A stretch of DNA of 10,467 nt, taken from an uncultured Collinsella sp. GTDB lineage: Bacteria; Actinomycetota; Coriobacteriia; Coriobacteriales; Coriobacteriaceae. A model generated the notes under the pieces. The model did no database searches. It saw nothing but the letters and a program-made list of their open reading frames with translations, and was not told the DNA's origin. A program made the translations under genes and the position numbers. The stretch is from the NCBI GenBank assembly GCA_900756725.1, contig CAAELJ010000061.1, positions 1 through 10,467 on the forward strand, in the 5' to 3' direction. Shown here piece after piece: positions 7,141-10,467 of this stretch (its first letter is position 1; every line of letters starts with the position of its first letter).

Positions 7141-7622
7141 GAACGGTGAACGGTCGCTTTTACCCGCCCAGCGTAAAGAAGCCCAGCTCAAGTATATCTA
7201 CGTCATTTACGTGCAACTTTATTTTAATAGAGCAGGGATTAGACCAGATTATGCAAACTATATCTTTGCTAAACACAAAACGGACAGCGCACTATCTTAC
7301 TCGCACTATACGAGATTCTATGCACTTCTAAGACGAGTATGCACCCCGACAAAAACAAGGGGCATTTCATCCATCAATAAGAATAACGGTCGCCCTGCGT
7401 CATACCGCAAACGCGTGATGGCGGGGTGCAGGGTCGGCATATGGCTAAGAAAAATGAAATTCGATATTGTGCTAACGTTTGCAGCATGATACTTTAGCGA
7501 AGAACAGTACGGGCTGGGGCGACAGGCACCTGTCGTGAAGTTTGGGTTCGGCGACCCCGTAGCTGTCTTCTCCTTTATCCGCCAGCGAACCCCTTGAGCG
7601 ACGGATTGAGGAGGTCCTCACT
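7141..7622. other. AT-richer intergenic stretch without convincing gene
   Basis: Between the divergent arcC and DUF3830 genes lie about 480 bases without a gene I can support. Open frames exist (7139-7489 from TTG, 7146-7331 from GTG), but they overlap one another, lack a ribosome binding site and show no recognisable motif. Base composition is more AT-rich than the flanking genes. TGCACCCCG (7340-7348) is the exact inverse of CGGGGTGCA (7422-7430). CCCTGC (7393-7398) is the inverse of GCAGGG (7428-7433), and these two pairings overlap and exclude each other. GGGTTCG (7544-7550) is the inverse of CGAACCC (7586-7592) just before the next gene. A structured leader, a small RNA or a decayed gene are all possible. 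Confidence 0.4.
7520..7535. repeat. Short perfect palindrome CGACAGG-CA-CCTGTCG
   Basis: A 7-bp perfect inverted repeat with a two-base centre lies about 90 bases before the DUF3830 start. The core ACAGGCACCTGT is one I associate with dispersed repeats of Collinsella genomes. There is no T-tract after it. It may be an operator or a repeat remnant. Confidence 0.45.
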
Positions 7623-8039
7623 ATGACAAAAATGCTCAAGATCACGCTGAATGGCGAGACGTTTCTCGCCGATATGCTCTGGGACAAGGCTCCCGAAGCA
7701 TGCAAGCTGTTCGAATCGTCCTGTCCGGTCGAGTCGCGTATCTTCTCGGCCAAGATCTGCGATGCCGAGGTAACCTATCCCGTTTCGGGCCCCATCGCCA
7801 ACTACGAGCACATCGAGAACCCCGTCTTTCACGAGCCCGCCGGTGCGGTGAGCTGGTATGGCGGATGGTCGTCAATCTGCATCTTCTTTGACGTCTGTGA
7901 GCCGTTTGGCACCTGCAACATGTTCGCCCGCATCTGCGAAGCCGACCGTGAGCGTTTTGCCATTGCTTGCCGCAATGTCTGGGACAACCAGGGCATGTAC
8001 ATTAAAAACGAGATCGTCGAGATCGAAGCGGAGGCCTAA
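7623..8039 (+). CDS. DUF3830 family protein (cyclophilin-like fold)
   Basis: This 138-residue soluble protein has no signal peptide or membrane segment. The start KITLNGETFLADMLWDKAPEA, the central GAVSWYGGWSSICIFFD and the following NMFARICE segment match the pattern of DUF3830, a family with a cyclophilin-like barrel and no settled biochemical role. Family members often lie beside amidohydrolases or amino-acid and nucleobase-related genes; here the partner is an unrecognised protein. Six or more cysteines in a small protein (for example in SSCPVES, AKICD, FFDVCEPFGTCN) is notable. GAGGAGG about 7-8 bases before the ATG gives a strong start. It is the first gene of a two-gene unit with the next ORF, whose ribosome binding site overlaps its stop codon region. 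The family call rests on recall of the motif pattern, not on a search. Confidence 0.75.
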   Translation: MTKMLKITLNGETFLADMLWDKAPEACKLFESSCPVESRIFSAKICDAEVTYPVSGPIANYEHIENPVFHEPAGAVSWYGGWSSICIFFDVCEPFGTCNMFARICEADRERFAIACRNVWDNQGMYIKNEIVEIEAEA

Positions 8040-8041
8040 AG

Positions 8042-8566
8042 ATGATGGATATCAACACCCTGCTCACGCTCGACCTTGCCGAGTACACCACTGCACTTGA
8101 GGCCCTCGCCGATCAAATGATGCTCGAGGAACCCCGCGACATCGACTACATGCGTCGTCGCAAGCTCGACACCGGCCGCGAGTTCGCAGTCTGGAACTTC
8201 ACCGTCGGCTACTGTATGAACGCGGCCGACGCCCTCTCCCTCTTGCGTGCCCAGGCAACCGAAAACGTCAACGGCGACACCGCCGACCTAGCGACCCTCA
8301 ACAACAGCGCCGCGCGCCTTTGCGACTGGTTCTCGGGCGCCTTCGACGTTACCGGCAAGATGGACGATACGACCGCCATCCTTGCTCACAGCCGCGACCT
8401 CTACGCCCAGGCAGAGACTCACGATCAGTTTGCCGCCCTCACCCGCGCCACCGAACGTTATCTGGTACAGCTGCAGTTTTGGGTCGATCGCCAGATTCCC
8501 TGGCCGGCCATCAGCGACCTGGTCCACGGCTACCGTCTGCGCACCGAAACCGGCGAGACAAGGTAA
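8042..8566 (+). CDS. Unknown helical protein coupled to DUF3830 gene
   Basis: This 174-residue protein is not recognised. It is soluble, without a signal peptide or membrane segment, and appears almost entirely helical and acidic. Trp and Tyr sit in helices such as FAVWNFTVGYCMNAADALSLL (begins at residue 48), ARLCDWFSGAF (91-101) and LQFWVDRQIPWPAISDLV (144-161). GGAGG just before the upstream stop codon is 7 bases from the first ATG (8042); a second ATG follows at once (8045), and either could be used. The two-base gap to the DUF3830 gene and the terminator after this gene show a bicistronic unit. The product probably acts with the DUF3830 protein, but the function is unknown. The C-terminus from about residue 163 is polar and probably disordered. 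Confidence 0.8.
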   Translation: MMDINTLLTLDLAEYTTALEALADQMMLEEPRDIDYMRRRKLDTGREFAVWNFTVGYCMNAADALSLLRAQATENVNGDTADLATLNNSAARLCDWFSGAFDVTGKMDDTTAILAHSRDLYAQAETHDQFAALTRATERYLVQLQFWVDRQIPWPAISDLVHGYRLRTETGETR

Positions 8567-8620
8567 ACCGGACTAGCAACACCAACCACGCCCCATCATG
8601 GGACCCAAAGTAGTAATCAA

Positions 8621-8658
8621 AAGGCTGGAGACGCAAGCAACAGCGTCCCCAGCCTTTT
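8621..8658 (+). terminator. Rho-independent terminator of the DUF3830 gene pair
   Basis: AAGGCTGGAGACGC (8621-8634) pairs with GCGTCCCCAGCCTT (8643-8656) with one A-C mismatch, an 8-base loop and a TTTT tract. It lies 55 bases after the stop codon of the 174-residue protein. The tail TTTTCGCTATGCACC resembles the TTTTGCTATTCACC after the two minus-strand terminators. Confidence 0.9.
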
Positions 8659-8706
8659 CGCTATGCACCGCGCCGGTAGATGGCTTTGAGACCTAAACGA
8701 GTCTTT

Positions 8707-8808
8707 TCTATCTGCCAATTTTTGTATGATTTTGGTCATTTCTATCTGCCAATTTTTGTATGATTAGAGGCAAATCTATTTGCCAATTTTTGTCATCTAG
8801 GGGTTTTA
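8707..8808 (+). repeat. Three tandem 34-bp direct repeats abutting an ATPase start codon
   Basis: Units start at 8707, 8741 and 8775, with an exact period of 34 bases. Each opens with TCTATYTGCCAATTTTTGT. The first two continue identically through ATGATT, and the remaining bases differ. The third ends with the base before the ATG of the DUF4143 ATPase gene, so it includes that gene's AGGGG ribosome binding site. TATGAT in units 1 and 2 resembles a -10 box but lacks a well-placed -35. The array probably binds a regulator, or is an RNA-level control or phase-variable tract. No T-tract hairpin is present. Confidence 0.85.
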
Positions 8809-10170
8809 ATGCTACGCCGTAAGGTCACTGACAGGCTTTTGAGCTGGAAGAATAACTCTAATAAGGCCTTGCTTATTACCGGTGCGCGTCAGATTGGCAA
8901 GAGTTATGCAATTCGCGCGTTTGGAAAAGGCAACTACGCTTCGTATTATGAGGTCAATTTGCTGCTCGATGCCGAGGCAAGGGATGTGCTTGTCGGCGCA
9001 AAGAACTCCGTTGACTTTATCAACCGTGTGGCCCTTCTTGCGGATGCACCGCTTGTTGAGGGAGATACGCTTATCTTTGTCGATGAGATTCAAGAGTATC
9101 CGCAGATCGTCACGCTCATGAAGGCATTGGTCGAAGACGGACGCTTTAGCTATGTCTTCTCGGGGTCTATGCTTGGTACTGAGTTTAAGGGGATCTCTTC
9201 TTTTCCAGTGGGGTATGTCGAGCACATTGTTATGCGACCGATGGATTTTGAAGAGTTTTGTTGGGCAAACAGCATCAGCGATAATGTGCTTGCAGACATT
9301 CGCAGCCGCCTTGTCGAGAGATGTCCCGTCGAAAACTATATTCATGAGGCGATGCTCAAAAACTTTAGAGCCTATATCGTTTGCGGCGGCATGCCGGAGG
9401 TCGTTCAGAACTATATCGATTCGGGTTATTCGCTCGTAAGAACGCGTGAGCTTCAAATTCAATTGGTCGATCAGTATAAAAGCGATATTTCTAAATATGC
9501 ATCGACTCGAGCGTTTAACGTTCGCTCCATTTTCGAGCAAATTCCAGTTCAACTTGAGGCGGAGTCCCACCGTTTTGTCGTCTCGTCTCTGGGCGAGGGG
9601 GCTCGTCTTCAAAAATACGAGCAAGATTTCCTATGGCTGGTGAACGCGGGCGTTGGATTGATGGTCCCCCAGGTGACGGAGGCACGAAGTCCTCTCAAGA
9701 GGACGGAGAAAGCGACGGCCTTTAAACTATACGAGTCCGATACAGGTATGCTCGCATCGCGGTATCCCGGCAGCACGGCACGCGCTGTATATCTAGATAT
9801 GAAAACCCCCAACCTCGGCGGTCTCTATGAGAACGTGGTCGCGCAAGAGCTTGTTGCCCTCGGGGCGGATGCGTGGTATTACCAGACACGCGAAGTCGGT
9901 GAAGTTGACTTTGTGGTCGAAGGCGCCCGCGGGCATGTTGTCCCGATCGAGGTCAAATCGGGCAAGAAGGTTCGAGCGCATGCGGCCCTGGACCGCCTGA
10001 TGGGCGTGGGCGAGTACAAAATTCCCGAGGCCGTTGTTCTAAGCCGTGAGAACCTCGGCAAAGAGGGCAAGATCCTGTACGTTCCAATCTATATGACATT
10101 CTGTCTCGATGAGTTTATGGAAAAGGACGACCCCAACAACGACTTCTCGTTTGCACCCATATCTCTCTAG
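8809..10170 (+). CDS. AAA family ATPase with DUF4143 C-terminus
   Basis: This 453-residue protein matches the widespread bacterial and archaeal AAA_14-DUF4143 architecture in length and layout. Walker A is GARQIGKS (25-32). Walker B is LIFVDE (88-93) with Asp92 and Glu93. FSGS (117-120) is a sensor-like segment. The C-terminal part has GLYENVVAQEL (338-348), typical of DUF4143, then GEVDFVV (364-370) and PIEVKSGKK (379-387). Glu365/Asp367 followed by Glu381 and Lys383 resembles the D-(x)n-ExK core of PD-(D/E)XK nucleases. The cellular role of the family is not settled. The start follows AGGGG by about 5 bases, and no better start lies upstream. Codon use near the 5' end is more AT-rich than in neighbouring genes (about 42% GC by hand count over 8821-8880), suggesting acquisition. 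The gene stands alone behind three 34-bp repeats, before a hairpin-rich tract and a probable IS end. Confidence 0.9.
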   Translation: MLRRKVTDRLLSWKNNSNKALLITGARQIGKSYAIRAFGKGNYASYYEVNLLLDAEARDVLVGAKNSVDFINRVALLADAPLVEGDTLIFVDEIQEYPQIVTLMKALVEDGRFSYVFSGSMLGTEFKGISSFPVGYVEHIVMRPMDFEEFCWANSISDNVLADIRSRLVERCPVENYIHEAMLKNFRAYIVCGGMPEVVQNYIDSGYSLVRTRELQIQLVDQYKSDISKYASTRAFNVRSIFEQIPVQLEAESHRFVVSSLGEGARLQKYEQDFLWLVNAGVGLMVPQVTEARSPLKRTEKATAFKLYESDTGMLASRYPGSTARAVYLDMKTPNLGGLYENVVAQELVALGADAWYYQTREVGEVDFVVEGARGHVVPIEVKSGKKVRAHAALDRLMGVGEYKIPEAVVLSRENLGKEGKILYVPIYMTFCLDEFMEKDDPNNDFSFAPISL

Positions 10171-10369
10171 GCCATCTGAATCAACAATCCCACGCCCAAA
10201 GGAGCGCGTGGTTTCGCGGCCACGCCGCGAAACAGCGACCGGGACAAGGCGCCCCGCCAACCACGTCCTTCATTCAGCCCCACAATCCGAGGACGTAGTC
10301 GTAGCAGGATCTGAGGGCTGACCTTCGCGGACACTCCGCAGGACGAAAGAACCCCCGCCGCACGAAGTG
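10171..10369. other. Hairpin-rich non-coding tract after the ATPase gene
   Basis: No supportable gene lies here. CCACGC (10190-10195) pairs with GCGTGG (10206-10211). GTTTCGCGGC (10211-10220) pairs perfectly with GCCGCGAAAC (10224-10233) around CAC. GCGGA (10327-10331) pairs with TCCGC (10335-10339), again around CAC. CGTCC near 10266 could pair with GGACG near 10292. None is followed by a T-tract. The stretch could be a structured 3' UTR, a small RNA or the remains of an older mobile element. Confidence 0.45.
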
Positions 10370-10375
10370 TGAACT

Positions 10376-10414
10376 GCCTCCCATTTCTTGGACATGAGAA
10401 ATGGGAGGCTTTTT
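10376..10414 (+). terminator. Terminal hairpin with T-tract in the IS end
   Basis: GCCTCCCATTTCT (10376-10388) is the exact inverse of AGAAATGGGAGGC (10397-10409), with an 8-base loop and five T directly after. It has the form of a rho-independent terminator. It would stop transcripts entering from the ATPase side, and its right arm holds the GGGAGG ribosome binding site of the ORF at 10415. Confidence 0.75.
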
Positions 10415-10467
10415 ATGCGTGTCGACTTGAGGGTGAAGCACGACATCGTGGCCAGGAAGGCGGCGAT
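10415..10467 (+). CDS. Start of a probable IS transposase ORF A (partial)
   Basis: An ATG six bases after GGGAGG opens a frame of 17 codons (MRVDLRVKHDIVARKAA) that is still open at the window end. The basic, Ala-rich start would fit the helix-turn-helix OrfA of an IS3-type transposase, but too little is visible to identify it. Placement 45 bases inside a terminal-repeat-like sequence supports the reading. It could also be an unrelated gene. Confidence 0.4.
   Translation, partial: MRVDLRVKHDIVARKAA

Larger units (their letters stand above)
10370..10467 (+). mobile_element. Left end of a probable IS3-type insertion sequence (partial)
   Basis: The segment starting TGAACTGCC at 10370 and carrying TTGGACATG (10388-10396) resembles the terminal repeats of many IS3-family elements, which begin TG and contain a TTGGACA motif. 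A reading frame with a good ribosome binding site opens 45 bases inside it. The element runs off the window, so the right end and the target duplication are not visible. The identification rests on pattern recall. Confidence 0.45.

Noticed and set aside
7139..7489. Plus-strand 116-codon frame from TTG in the intergenic region
   Set aside because: There is no ribosome binding site, another frame overlaps it, and no motif is seen. It was kept only as a remark on the gap.
8707..8808. CRISPR array
   Set aside because: Only three units with a 34-base total period exist, the units are contiguous without variable spacers of normal length, and no cas gene is present.
8812..9624. Minus-strand 270-codon frame opposite the ATPase
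   Set aside because: It covers Walker A and Walker B of the ATPase in antisense and has no supporting start signal.

Overview
The window looks like chromosomal DNA of a gut actinobacterium of the Coriobacteriia, most likely Collinsella or a close relative. The basis is GC-rich coding sequence, strong AGGAGG-type ribosome binding sites, a PTS beta-glucoside operon beside a lone carbamate kinase gene, and dispersed palindromic repeats built on GTCCCCAA and ACAGGCACCTGT, which I associate with Collinsella genomes. The genus call is inference, not a database result.

Region 1 (about 1-5640, minus strand) is a complete beta-glucoside/oligosaccharide PTS operon. Read 5' to 3' on the minus strand, the order is a LicR/BglG-type regulator with PTS domains, EIIA, EIIB, EIIC and a GH1 6-phospho-beta-glucosidase. 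It ends at a strong hairpin terminator (about 77-110). EIIA, EIIB and EIIC import and phosphorylate a cellobiose- or lichenan-type disaccharide, and the GH1 enzyme cleaves the phosphorylated product inside the cell. The regulator carries its own EIIB-like and EIIA-like domains and probably senses PTS flux.

Region 2 (about 5640-7140) holds a mosaic of palindromic repeats, then a terminator and a single carbamate kinase gene (arcC, minus strand) with a candidate promoter and a 5'-UTR hairpin. Copies of the same palindromic repeat lie on both outer sides of the PTS operon.

Region 3 (about 7140-8660, plus strand) starts with about 480 bases of AT-richer sequence with no convincing gene. It continues with a tightly coupled pair, a DUF3830 (cyclophilin-like) protein and a 174-residue protein I do not recognise, closed by a terminator.

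Region 4 (about 8700-10467, plus strand) looks accessory. Three tandem 34-bp repeats run directly into the start codon of an AAA ATPase with a DUF4143 C-terminus. After it come about 200 bases rich in perfect hairpins, and then what looks like the left end of an IS3-type insertion sequence. Its end hairpin combines a terminator-like structure with occlusion of the ribosome binding site of the first transposase ORF, which is cut by the window edge.

The least explained items are the 34-bp repeat array in front of the ATPase, the DUF3830 gene pair, and the palindromic repeats attached to terminators.
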